Positions 1 through 10,638 of a stretch of DNA of 42,095 bases are shown here, piece by piece. Each line of letters begins with the position of its first letter. Position 1 is the first letter of the stretch. Under the pieces are notes generated by a model. That model was not told the DNA's origin. It did no database searches and saw nothing but the letters and a program-made list of their open reading frames with translations. Origin of the DNA: Actinomortierella ambigua (lineage: Eukaryota; Mortierellomycota; Mortierellomycetes; Mortierellales; Mortierellaceae); the NCBI GenBank assembly GCA_016098155.1, contig JAAAJB010000305.1:1-42095 (forward strand), given 5' to 3'. The position numbers were made by a program, and so were the translations under genes.

Positions 1-1105
1 AAAAAAAAAAAAAAAAAAGACTAGCCCTTGTTTTTGCCTTACAATGGCACGACGTTGGTCTTTCTATCACCAGGACCGGACTCATTCTCTTAAATTTTTG
101 GCAATAATTAAACTCATGGCTCTGAAGACCTACTCGCTCCATACCCTTGCTTCTTCGAGGGGACAGGGCACGACGCACTGTGAAGGTCTAGAAACAAGTG
201 CGACGACGCTTCCCAGAGCGGACAAACTCAGTGACTCAGCATCATGGAGGGCGCCGACAATCAAGCTATCCGTCGATTACCCAAGAAACAACCTTGCAGA
301 TATAGCTCTTTCTTCTGCCGATAGGCATGGCCTTTAGATTTGTCTGGCCGTCGAAGACTACCCATCTCGAGACAACCACTCACGTTCTCGACTGCGGGCT
401 TGCGCCTCAGTCCATTTGCAACATGATGCAATTCCTGCTCCACACCAGCCAATGAGTCGTCACCAAGGTTTCTCACAAGCTTGTCGTGTACAAGAAGTAG
501 GAGGTATACGAAAAGATTTGAAAACCAAGGTGAGAAGATGTTCCAAGTCACGGTCAAGATAAAGCGATCAAAGGGCCCACTTGCAAGCACACAGAGGTGG
601 ATAGGAGACCATGGTTCCTCACACAATCCAGACTTATACCACTGCAGTCACTCCACCCCCCACGAACGGCAGACCCCATGCTCTGGCACAAAGGATCGTA
701 TGTGCACGGGTACAAAACACCTTGTGCAAGCAATGCTCGGCCATCGTCACCTCACGCTAATGGAGAGGATGGGAAGGATCTGCTTCATTTAGCTGACAAA
801 GTTATCGACTTGAGTATCACCCAGGATAGCGTCCTGGTCATAATTTGATGGGGAGTCGTTATTCTGCGAGGCAGTCAGCGGTTGTGATGATAAGATCAAA
901 GCAACCTTTTTTTCAAGCGGGCTCTTTTCATAGGAGTACGCGAGCGATAGAAATTTTTCTCCAAGCACCACTCCTGTAGCTTGGGAGTCGCGTAGACATG
1001 CTCCTCATCAACTACAAAAAAAAAGTGACACGTAGCCTGCCCTGTCAGGGACTCTGGCTTAGTACCCGTCCTTGGGGTATCACCGACGGGGTCTGAAGAA
1101 CGAGA
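1..1105. other. Left-edge gene-poor DNA
   Basis: The window opens with an 18-base A run. No family could be recognised in this stretch. A short plus-strand frame (about 336-452) and a longer minus-strand frame (261-626) look mildly protein-like, but both are bounded by stops and have no clear start, splice sites or motif. A decayed gene or the flank of a gene to the left is possible. I annotate no CDS here. Confidence 0.4.
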
Positions 1106-1109
1106 CCGC

Positions 1110-1935
1110 CAGGCGTAGTGGTGAAGGTGGTGTTGGTGGTGATGGTGATGGCGGTGGTGATGGTGATTGTGGTGGTGGTGGTGGTGGTGATGATGCTGAT
1201 GCTGATGATGCTGATGATGCTGATGATGATGATGATGGTGGTGGTGATGCTGATGACAGTGGTGACAGTGATGATGGTGATACTGATAGTGATGATGATG
1301 GTGGTGGTGATGATGGTGATAGTGATAGTGATGATGATGCTGATGACAGTGGTGATGATGCTGATGATAGTGATGATGGTGGTAGTGGTGGTAGTGGTGG
1401 TAGTGGTGGTAGTGGTGGTAGTGGTGGTAGTGGTGGTGATGCTGATGATAGTGGTGATGATGATGGTGGTGGTGATGATGATGCTGATGATGATGATGAC
1501 GATGATGAGGTGGTGGTGGTGGTGGTGATGCTGATGATAGTGGTGATGATGATGGTGGTGGTGATGATGATGCTGATGATGATGATGACGATGATGAGGT
1601 GGTGGTGGTGGTGGTGATGCTGATGATAGTGGCGATAGTGGTGATAGTGATGATGGTGGTGGTGGTGATCTTGGCAAGGCATGGAAGAATTGAAAAGGAA
1701 GAAAGCCAAAACAGCGCAGATCGAAAAAAGGAAAAAAAAAGAGGGGAGGGGGAATGATAGTGATGATGGTGATGATGGTGATGATGGTGATAGTGGTGAT
1801 AGTGGTGATAGTGATGATGGTGGTGGTAGTGGTGATGATGGTGGTGGTGGTAGTGATGATGATGCTGATGATATTGATAGTAGTATGGTGGTGATGATGA
1901 TGGTGGTGATGGTGATGGTGATGATGGCGAGCAGA
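1110..1935. repeat. Imperfect GGT/GAT(/GCT/AGT) trinucleotide satellite
   Basis: About 820 bp are built almost wholly of GGT, GAT, GCT and AGT triplets on the plus strand, interrupted at about 1670-1755 by a non-repetitive A-rich spacer. A GGTAGT run lies at about 1378-1436. Within it a block of about 89 bp is repeated in tandem (anchor GATGCTGATGATAGTGG at about 1438, 1527 and 1616). Because 89 is not a multiple of three, the reading frame shifts between copies. The long Asp/Gly or His/Thr/Ile frames across this block are therefore artefacts of the repeat, not proteins. Confidence 0.9.
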
Positions 1936-2788
1936 AGAGGTCGAAGACGATGTCACTTTCTTGTTTGGAAGGGTGGAGCTACTGCCACCCTCTTGGACTT
2001 AGCTCTTCATGTAGCATGCCCTAAGGATGCCGCTTCCTTGATTTTTTATTTCCCGTAATGCGTAGCTACTCTAAGCTCTTCTCTCCTATGAACTTGCACT
2101 TTTAGATTATACCATATGGGCAGGTGGTAGTCCATCCCTGTTTTTGCAAACAAAGGGGCTACATCTCGTAGTTTGTAGACGGCGGCGTGCTGACGAATGA
2201 AACCTTCTCTCGATACCCGAAAAGACATCATATGGCGCATTTCAAAGAAAAGATAGAGCTAGAGTCTTCGTTAACATACGCGGAATGATGTGTGCCAAGT
2301 GGCCGCGGCTTTATTGCTCGCAAATGGCTTTAAGCAAGTTTGTTGTCAATAGATCTTGCAGCTTTCCTCTTCTTGCTTCAGCCATTTCGAAGCAACTGCG
2401 CAAAGGATATTGCTGTTGCTGTGCAACAGCATCTAGCGAACGGCGGCCGATCTGAGCACGTCCGTGCAGCTGGTGCAGAATGCCGCGACGACGTATTCAG
2501 GTTGCAGGCTCAGGTGTTTATGAGACGAGGAGGTCGGCGACGTCACTGCGAAACTCTGCCATGCGCAGAGCTTTGTGGCTGTAGGTATGTAGGCTCTTCA
2601 TTCCATTTCACGAGTTTAGAGAGAGAGAGAAGGGAGGGGAGAGTGGAAAGAAAATTAGACGCCGCTTTCAACTATGGCAATAGCCTTCGTGGCTGTGGCC
2701 AATCAAGACTATAAAACTATCAAAGGAGAGACAATCGACGAATCATTATTTTAACGAAAAAAAGTATCCACTGCCTACTTAAAACAGA
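1936..2788. other. Intergenic region upstream of the FAD oxidase
   Basis: No recognisable gene. A 64-codon minus-strand frame (2240-2046) has balanced composition and could be a small protein or a terminal exon, but it has no neighbours or family to support it. A GA-rich patch lies near 2620-2650. The last ~80 bp are the promoter of the gene at 2789. Confidence 0.4.
2710..2716 (+). promoter_or_regulatory. TATA box of the FAD oxidase gene
   Basis: The heptamer TATAAAA lies 73 bp before the ATG at 2789, a normal distance for a fungal core promoter with a short leader. Nothing else nearby competes as a core element. Confidence 0.55.
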
Positions 2789-4615
2789 ATGCGATCGTCT
2801 CTTCCTGTACTGCAGTTAGCAGCTCTTGTTTGCGCCTTCCTCGCCCCTGGCCCTGCCTTTGGTGCTCCTGAAGAACATAATGTCCTTGATGGCCTTCAAT
2901 GTCGATGTCTCCCTAGTCAACCTTGCTGGCCTTCAAGTGCCTCGTGGTCCAAGTTCAACCAGACTGTCGGTGGTCGCTTGATCTCCACCTACCCTGTTGC
3001 CCGCGAATGCCATGGTTCCTTCTACGACAAGACCAGGTGCGAAGATATCAAGAAGGGCTACTTTTTCGACCACTGGCGTCAGCTGCAGCCAGGTCCTGTC
3101 CAGCATGTCAACTGGGAAACCCTTGGTGGCAAAGGCTGTCTGGGATTCAACCAGACTCAGCCGTGTGACCAAGGCAATGTCCCTCTTTTGACAGTCAATG
3201 TGTCGTCTGTTGCAGACATTCAAGCGACAGTGAGCTTTGCTTCCAAGCACAACCTTCGCCTTGTCATCAAGAATACGGGTCACGACTTTCTCGGCCGAAG
3301 CACGGCTGCAAACTCCCTCAGTCTATGGACCTACTTTCGCAAACGGATTGCGACCACCGACAATTTTATCCCCGAAGGTGCTCCAAAGGAGACCAAGGGT
3401 GAGCACGCGGTCGTCCTTGAGTCTGGTGCACTCTGGAAGGATGTCTACCTGGCCGTTCATCAAGCAGGGCGCATTGCTGTCGGAGGTGCCGATCCCACGG
3501 TCGGTGCCGGTGGTGGATTCTGTTCCGGAGGAGGTCATGGTGTTCTCTCTCCGATGCATGGTCTTTGCGTCGACAATGTCCTTCAGTTTACCGTAGTCAC
3601 GGCGGATGGACAACTACGAGTTGCCAACGCCTACCAAAACCAGGATCTCTTCTGGGCACTACGCGGCGGCGGTGCGGGCACATTTGGTGTGTTGGTTGAG
3701 ACCGTTTTGCGTACGCATCCAGCACTGGAGCAGATCCATTACGCCTTTGCCTTGATTACCTCACCCGATCCAACCAAGATCGACATGATTGCTAGCGACT
3801 TTTGGGCGCGTCAAGTAGCGCTGGGCAAGGCTGGCTTTTCGGGATACTGTTTTGTGGATAGTAACCTCATCATGCTACAGTACTACCTGCTCAACGCCCC
3901 CTTCGCACAAGCACAAGCCGGCGTTCGACCCTGGCTCGATTATGCGCGCTCGCTCAGCAATGTGACCGTGATGAACGACACAATCACCACCTACCCAGAC
4001 TACTACACGCTGTTCAGGATGGCAATGCCTGGGCCTGGTGAGGGCAATCCGAACGCTGGTGGTAACCTGATCATTGCCTCGCGGTTGATCCCGGCTGATC
4101 TTCTCGAGTCCAAGGAAAAGTCGGAGGAGGTGTCCTTGACCCTGAGCGGGATCTCCAGCAGTATCAAGGCCTCGCTACCCGCTGCCATCGCCCATACGCC
4201 TGGACCAAATGGGCAGTACTTGATGCATCTGATGGCAGGCGGTCAAGTCGCTGCGGCTGCACAGCAGGGCCACGCCGACAAAACCTCACTCTTGCCAGCC
4301 TGGCGTAAGGCCTTGATCCACGTGGTCGTGACGGCGTCGTGGGAGGACCGCACGCCTTTGAGCCAGCAGCGAAGAATCCAACGGACGCTGACCACAGCCA
4401 TGGATCGTTTGCGCAAGCTAACTCCCGGTTCTGGCGCCTACACCAATGAGGCCGATCCCGAAGAGCCGCGCTGGCAGAACGCCTTTTGGGGCAAGAACTA
4501 TCCGCGACTGCGTGCAATCAAGCGCAAGTATGATCCCAAGGGTCTCTTTGTCTGTCGACTCTGTGTTGGTAGTGATGACTGGAGCGATGACTTGAACTGC
4601 CCTCGTCGTCGTTAA
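2789..4615 (+). CDS. Secreted FAD-linked oxidoreductase, berberine-bridge/VAO type
   Basis: A single-exon gene for 608 residues. An N-terminal signal peptide (hydrophobic residues about 7-20, likely cleavage near the Gly-Ala-Pro at 25-27) predicts secretion. Several Cys residues and NxT/NxS sites in the first 140 residues fit an extracellular glycoprotein. The PCMH-type FAD domain spans about 128-310, with NTGHDFLGRS at 162-171, whose His165 is the expected covalent flavin ligand, then GGADPTVGAGGG at 232-243. A BBE C-terminal domain sits at about 555-600 with the NYP and DPKGLF motifs. In bicovalent family members the second motif carries a Cys two residues before Thr (GxCPT); here that position is Asp235, so I expect attachment through histidine only. 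Substrates in this family include sugars, alkaloids and secondary metabolites; none can be inferred here. The start is supported by the signal peptide and the TATA box. Confidence 0.88.
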   Translation: MRSSLPVLQLAALVCAFLAPGPAFGAPEEHNVLDGLQCRCLPSQPCWPSSASWSKFNQTVGGRLISTYPVARECHGSFYDKTRCEDIKKGYFFDHWRQLQPGPVQHVNWETLGGKGCLGFNQTQPCDQGNVPLLTVNVSSVADIQATVSFASKHNLRLVIKNTGHDFLGRSTAANSLSLWTYFRKRIATTDNFIPEGAPKETKGEHAVVLESGALWKDVYLAVHQAGRIAVGGADPTVGAGGGFCSGGGHGVLSPMHGLCVDNVLQFTVVTADGQLRVANAYQNQDLFWALRGGGAGTFGVLVETVLRTHPALEQIHYAFALITSPDPTKIDMIASDFWARQVALGKAGFSGYCFVDSNLIMLQYYLLNAPFAQAQAGVRPWLDYARSLSNVTVMNDTITTYPDYYTLFRMAMPGPGEGNPNAGGNLIIASRLIPADLLESKEKSEEVSLTLSGISSSIKASLPAAIAHTPGPNGQYLMHLMAGGQVAAAAQQGHADKTSLLPAWRKALIHVVVTASWEDRTPLSQQRRIQRTLTTAMDRLRKLTPGSGAYTNEADPEEPRWQNAFWGKNYPRLRAIKRKYDPKGLFVCRLCVGSDDWSDDLNCPRRR

Positions 4616-5734
4616 AATTTTGTGTACAAAGAGCTGAGCATTAAAAAAACCGATAGCGTGCAGCGTCATTTGAACTTTGAGTTGTGGGCACATGCACGAG
4701 TCAATGATGTGTTGGCCTATTACACGTACACGACCTCCTGAGAGCATGAAACAGTGGCGGACTTGATGCCTATGGAAGAGAACAGCAAGACGTAGAACAC
4801 TAGACTTTATATGTTCGTCTCCTCGTGATACGTACCTACTTCACAGTGTGCATCTTTCTTCATGGGAAAGTCGAGAGTGGGTCGAGGAGAGATGGTTGGA
4901 CAAGAGAGAGAAGAGAGTAGGAGATAGAGAGAGAGAGAGAGCACGACACAGGAGGAGAGAAATGGCTTTCAGTAGTGGGGATTTCAATCGCTCACTAATA
5001 GAGGCCAGGCGGTGTCGGTATTTTCATATGATGATGGGTATGCAAGGTAAGATGAGATAGAGAGCATCCAACCTGGCGATCTGCATGGTTTAGGGAGAGG
5101 TAGAAACGGTGTGTCTCAATAAAGCAAACAGCCACAAGATAGATTAGAGCGAACAGACCCCTTCCTCAGTGAATATATTAAAGTTTTTTTGTGGGAACTG
5201 CATGAAGCAATTAGTACGCAACAGTTGGTGAGAGAGGATTCAAGGGGGGATGGAATGAAACCTTCCGTTGCTGGAGAAAGAATCATTTTTCGTTCTTTTG
5301 GTCGACATATCCAGGTACCGCTGACCGTTGTACCTGAAGAAGGAGGTGTCTCAGTCTCATGGGGTCATGGCCCGGCATTCACGCACAGAAGCAAAGCGTA
5401 CAAAGTGAACAACACCCTCTGAAGACATCTAGACAGATAAGACGCTGAGAGCAGTGCTGTTGTGGGAGAGGCGAGGAGAGGAGAGGCGGTTGTTCTGTTG
5501 GGTGGGGTGGCAAACATCCAACAACAACATATGAACGCTTGCCGCCTAATTATATCTTTTTCCACGAGTGAGGCTACTTGACCGTTCCTGAAAGTGACAC
5601 TTTGGCAGTAAAGTACCCTTTTTGTCCTCTCTCACTCTCTCACTCACTCTCACTCGCTCTCCATCTCATTCTCCCTCTTCATCCTCGTTGACATTTCAAC
5701 CTTCTCCCTCTCATCTCCTTCTCTTTTATCGACC
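4616..5734. other. Intergenic; GA-rich and CT-rich tracts
   Basis: Contains the 3' end of the oxidase gene and the promoter of the OSBP gene. A GA-rich purine tract lies at about 4880-4965. A C/T-rich tract (about 5620-5730, CTCTCACT-like) runs directly up to the ATG at 5735 and is the probable leader. No coding region is convincing. Confidence 0.6.
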
Positions 5735-8700
5735 ATGCAGGAGATTGAGGTCCCTCCCAGGGACGTCTTCCAGCACTACGTCCATGTCGACCAGCCTGGC
5801 AAGACCCTCGTGTGGTGGTTCTCGACCAAGAAGAAGAATATTTCCTTTGGTCTTTACTACCGCAAGTCGGCCGCCTGCCCTGACCTGCTCAAGTCGACTG
5901 CTGTTGCACCTTCCATTCTCAACGCCTCTCCTCCATCCAGCATCATCTCTGGCCTTGCGGCTCGCCCTGATTCCAGCCATGGCCAACATGCAACCTCCTC
6001 ATCTGCCTCGTCTGGTGCATCCACTCCAGCGCATCCCAGCAATGGCGCCGTCCAGGCACCCCACCTGCTGTCGACCTCGCCCAAGTCGTCGCGTGCCAGC
6101 AACTACTCGCGTGCCTCGATTGATACTGAGGACGAGGAGGACGACGACGGGGAACAGCAGCACCAGCATCAACACACCAAGAGCACTAGCTCGTCGTCGC
6201 ACAGCCAGACACAGGCGCAACAGCCCCAGGAATTGCGCGGGCAACCTCGTCGTCGGCGCAAGACTGTTGCCAAGTTTACGGACCCAGACCTGGTAGAGAT
6301 CATGCCCATTCAGCACTATGATTCTGCGACGGGCACGATCCGTGGCGAGTACACCGTCGAGCATGAGGGCACTTACATCCTTATCTTTGGTAAAGAGAGA
6401 GAGAGACAAAAAGGATGCAGCATGGTGCACAAAAGAAATAACGCACAGAACCATTTCAACGGACGACAGAAACTCATTCACCCTTCTTCCAATTGCTCCT
6501 ATCTACCCCCTTGCTGTCTCTCTCTATGCCTCTCTCTCTCTCTCTTTCTCTCTTGATTTCCCCTTGACAAATTGGTCATTTAGATAATTCATTCTCAATC
6601 AACACCTCAAAGCGCCTGACATTTTTTGTTGCCCTTGAGGAGCGTGGGGCTCGAGTTTTGACGCAGCCTCAGGTCGAGATTTCGGGCTGGCTGCTCAAGA
6701 AAAAGCGCAAGAGAATGCAAGGTACTCAGTCTTCTTGATCGACTCAAACAGCCCGGTGACCCAACTCACCCCACTCACCCCACCTACCCCGGTCTCCGCT
6801 GCTACGAGCTGCGCCTGTGACGACGATATATTCTAGAAATCGGCTTTCAGCCCAAAGGAAAACTTGACAAGCCAATCAGCTTGCCCTCCCACCCTCTCCC
6901 CTCTCCTATTATTGTAGACTAAGATCCCCCTCCCTCTTTTCTCTTTTCTTTTTTCCTTCCAACTTAGGTTGGGCCAAGCGCTGGTTCCAGATCGAGAATG
7001 GCGTGTTGTCCTACGCAAAAGACCAGCAAGGTCCCTGCCGTGGCAAGGTGCATCTCGTCCTGTCGACAGTGACCGTGACGCAGGCGTCCAACATGATCCA
7101 CATCGATACGGGCACGATGCTGTACCACCTCAAGGCCCTGAACGAGGAAGACTACAAGACCTGGACCCGGGTCATCAAGGCCGCCAAATCGATCGGCCAA
7201 AAAGCCGTCCAGGAGACAGTCGTCCAGCGGATTCTCTCGCGCGAAAACTCGGTCTCGCGTCATCACCATCATCACCACCCACTCGCTGGACAACATGGCT
7301 CCATCCGTCGCTCCGCTGCCGCGACCATGCGCAACAGTTGGCAGACGTCGTCCAAGCTGGAGGTAGAACAGCTCAAGAATGTTATGGCTTCGATGGATGC
7401 TGGGTTCCAGAACATCAAGGAGCAGCTGGACTCGATCCAGCACATGTCGGGTGGTGGTGGCAATGGAGCAGGAGGAGGAGGCGCCGAGAGCGTCCATCAC
7501 GGTAATAGTGGCAACAGCCCGCCGTCGTCCCTGTCGCCTCCGAGCCGACCCTCGGGCCGCGACCGCCAGCCCTCGGTTGACAGCAACAACGCAGGCAAGT
7601 TTAGGCTGGCCAAGTTTGGTAAGCCTTCATTGAACAGAGGTGAGTTTTTTCTCCCTTGATTCTTCTTTCTTTCTTTCTTTCTTTTTTGCACACTTCATCT
7701 AAAAAAAAAAAAAAAAGCCGAGCTGCTCTTTGTGTTACGTCTCTTTGAGAAAACTACGTATCGCCTCTTCATATACGCTTTGTCACCAGCAATCAACAAT
7801 ACTACAGAGGCTCCTTGTTGGCTGTTAGCTCATTCCCGCCAAAAAAAAGTAGAAAAGTAATATTCATCAAAGAATGGGTGATTAACAACAGAGATGCTTT
7901 CTGCTTTTCTCGTATACTATTCCCCCCCCCCCCCAATTTAGCCACGAGCGAGATGAGTGTCCAGTCATCAGCCAGCTCCGACAGCCCTCTGGACGCGAGC
8001 CACGCCCGCCTGGTTGCGCTATTTACAAAGCTCAAGGCGGACAAGGAACAGGCCTTTGAGCTGATGCGAGCCGAGATGGAAAAGTGGGAGAAGAACGAGA
8101 AGCAGTACCGAGTCTTGCTGACCGAGAAGGACAAGATGGCCCATGCGGCCGCGACCTCGTCCAAGCGCGCCTCGATGATCTTGGACGCAGCTGCAGCAGC
8201 CATGACGGCCCATGCCGTGCCGGGCACGTCGTCGTCGTCATCGGCGGCAGCATCCCAGGCCGCGACAGCTGCTGCAGTGAGCTCGGCCTTGTCACGACAG
8301 GTCTTTGAGGAGGCTTACATGCAGGCGGCGCGCAAGTCGATGGATCTGGATCGGAGCAACTCGATGACGTCGTCCATCGAAGACTCCTCGGATATCTTCT
8401 TTGATGCGATGTCGGATGACGACGAGGACGTGCAGCTCTTCAATGCCGATGCTTCTGATTTTGAGGACGATCGCCAATTGGCTTCTCGTGGTGGTGGTGA
8501 TGGCCAGGATGATGATGATGACGATGACGATGACGATGACAATGATTCGAGCGACGAGGAAGGTGGTCGGGACTCTTGCGATCAATCGCAGCCTTCGACC
8601 CTTCCTCCTCCTTCACAGTCGGGTGCGCCTGTGGCTGAGGATACTGCGCCCTCGACGCTCAAGGAGGACCTGATGCACCCATCGCAGCCTCTGGTGCGAC

Positions 8701-9860
8701 GCAAGGCGCTTCCCGCGCCCGTGTCCGGCCAGGACATTTCGCTGCTGTCGATCCTGCGAAAGAATGTGGGCAAGGACCTGTCGACAGTGGCGATGCCCGT
8801 GTCGCTGAACGAGCCGATCAACGTGTTGCAGCGGTTGTGCGAGGAGCTCGAGTACAGCGAATTGTTGGACAAGGCGGCGTCGATGGACGACAGCCTGGGT
8901 CGGTTGAAGTATGTCACGGCGTTTGCGGTCTCGGGATACTCGACAACGCAGTGGCGCGCGGCACGCAAGCCGTTCAACCCGCTGCATGGCGAGACGTTTG
9001 AGTATGTGAGTCCCGAGCGTGGGTTTAAGTTTGTGTCCGAGAAGGTCTCGCATTATCCGCCGATCATGGCCTGTCATGCCCAGTCGGACCGTGGCTGGTC
9101 CTTTGCCATGGACTCGAGGGCCAAGACAAAGTTTTGGGGCAAGTCCATGGAGCTGATCCCCAATTGCACGATCCATATCGAGTTCCCCAGGACAGGCGAT
9201 CACTATACCGTCTCGAAACCGTCGACCTGGATGCGTAACCTCATGGCCGGCACAAAGTATCTCGACCATACGGGTCAGATGAAGGTCACCAACCACACCA
9301 CGGGCGAGACCGCGACCATGACCTTTAAGGAATCGTCGTATTTCGGCGGCACCAAGCATGAGGTCGTCGGTCACATCACCGACAGCAGTGGCAAGAAGCA
9401 GGCCACCTTACAGGGCCGATGGAGCGAGTCCCTGATGGAGGAGATCTCGCCCAACAAGCTCGAGCGTCTCTGGAAGATCAATTCCCCGCCCTCTGGTCAC
9501 GAAAAGTACTATGGCTTCTCCCACTTCACCATGACCTTGAACGAACTTGTCCGTGGCACGGGTCCGATGGACTTGGCGCGTCGGTTGCCCAAAACGGATA
9601 CGCGCTTCCGCCCCGATCAGGCCTTGTTTGAACGCGGCGAGGTCGAGGAGGCCGACAAGGAGAAGCTGCGGGTCGAGCAGCGTCAGCGTGAGCTCCGCAA
9701 GGCGATGGAACAGCGTGGTGAGCCTTGGCAGGTCCGGTGGTTCGAGAAGCGCGACGATCCTCATACAGAGGACCCTGAGGGTGCCACCTGGCACTACAAG
9801 GGCGGTTACTGGGAGGCGCGTGAGACGGGCGAGTGGAATGAGAAGATTACTTTGTGGTAG
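5735..9860 (+). CDS. Oxysterol-binding protein, Osh3-like (GOLD-PH-FFAT-ORD)
   Basis: Predicted lipid-transfer protein at ER contact sites. Exons by phase and motif continuity: 5735-6389, 6584-6721, 6968-7639 (or 7618; both donors keep phase) and 7942-9860, giving 1127 or 1120 residues. Yeast Osh3, with the same layout, is about 1000. Order: a GOLD-like N-terminus split by a Ser-rich insert of about 150 residues and completed across intron 1 (YILIF|DNSFS); PH domain about 250-345 with GWLLKKKRK and KRWFQ; coiled segment about 505-545; acidic FFAT-like FFDAMSDDDED at about 641-651; OSBP-related domain about 720-1110 with KPFNPLHGETFEY. The family signature EKxSHHPP reads EKVSHYPP (about 855-862), Tyr replacing the second His. 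Intron 3 (303-324 bp) is full of simple repeats. A shorter product from the ATG at 7953 cannot be excluded. Confidence 0.9.
7664..7934. repeat. Simple repeats inside OSBP intron 3
   Basis: The last large intron of the OSBP gene contains a TTCT tetranucleotide run (about 7664-7686), a 16-base A run (7701-7716) and a C homopolymer of about 13 bases (about 7922-7934) right before the acceptor. These are likely length-variable and prone to sequencing error. Confidence 0.85.
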
Positions 9861-10638
9861 AAAAAGAAAAATACAATACAGTGTAGGCAAGTCCTCTTTT
9901 GTTCTATTCTTATATTCGCCCTCCTAGCCTAGAAAAAAAAATGAAGATTGGGAATTGCCCCCATTCTGTTTGTTGCAGCTTTAAAGGTGATGGTGATGGT
10001 GTGATGCAAAAGGGGGAGGGGGCATATATGAAGATCGAAAGACTATCTATATGCTGGAAACCGACTGGAGATCTGCACAACCCACCAGATATCAACAGAG
10101 TACCCTGACCGGAGGTTGTGCAAATCCTCAGGTAGTCGTCCAACCTACATTGTCCTTCAATCTTCACATTGACCCCTTTTGCAACAATCTTGAAAAGAAA
10201 AGCTGCCAGGCTTTGCAAATGGGTTGTTGTGAAGGTCAAAGGGATATTTATACAAAGTCAAGCTTGAATGCCGACTGGGATCCGCGGTTTGAAAGGATTT
10301 TGAGAGAGTTGGTATTTTTTACCGCAAGCGACAATAAAGAACGACACAGGCTCCGTCTCCTCTGGTAGGTATTGCCTGCAGGCGTGTGCACTCTCATGAG
10401 CTTGTAGAGGCCCTCGGCTCCAGTAGCAATCAGTCAAACATCAGTGGATGGGCCTCGCGAAGGCCAAAAGGCACATTTTGCAGATCACATATTCTTCATG
10501 CAGTTCGCTCCTTTTTTCTTGGTTGAGAAAACAATAATATGCGTACACGGTGAACAATACAAACTTTCTCAGTCTAGACTGAGAAAGCAAAAAAAGAAAA
10601 AAAAAAAGAAAAAAAAAAAGAAAAATAAGGATAGTCAT
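9861..10638. other. Intergenic region between convergent genes
   Basis: Holds the 3' ends of the OSBP (+) and Ctk3 (-) genes. A 105-codon plus-strand frame (10051-10368) has no recognisable family and no splice or leader support. The Ctk3-proximal end contains a perfect palindrome and an A-rich tract with interspersed G, listed separately. Confidence 0.5.
10564..10587. terminator. Perfect 24-bp palindrome plus A-tract in a convergent 3' region
   Basis: CTTTCTCAGTCT is followed at once by its exact reverse complement AGACTGAGAAAG. On the plus strand it is followed by about 40 bases of A runs broken by single Gs (10588-10627), which is T-rich when read from the Ctk3 gene. The Ctk3 stop codon is at 10639. 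It sits where two genes converge, so a role in 3'-end formation is possible. This is inference; fungal genes do not generally need hairpins to terminate. Confidence 0.4.

Noticed and set aside
1045..1956. 303-residue minus-strand frame of His, Thr, Ile and Ser runs, and several plus-strand Asp/Gly frames
   Set aside because: They are translations of the trinucleotide satellite; every frame is open there, and the 89-bp unit changes frame between copies.
7815..7952. Upstream extension of the last OSBP exon as its own start
   Set aside because: This part is the intron's 3' end (C run, acceptor at 7940-7941). PH domain and downstream parts join in phase when it is removed.
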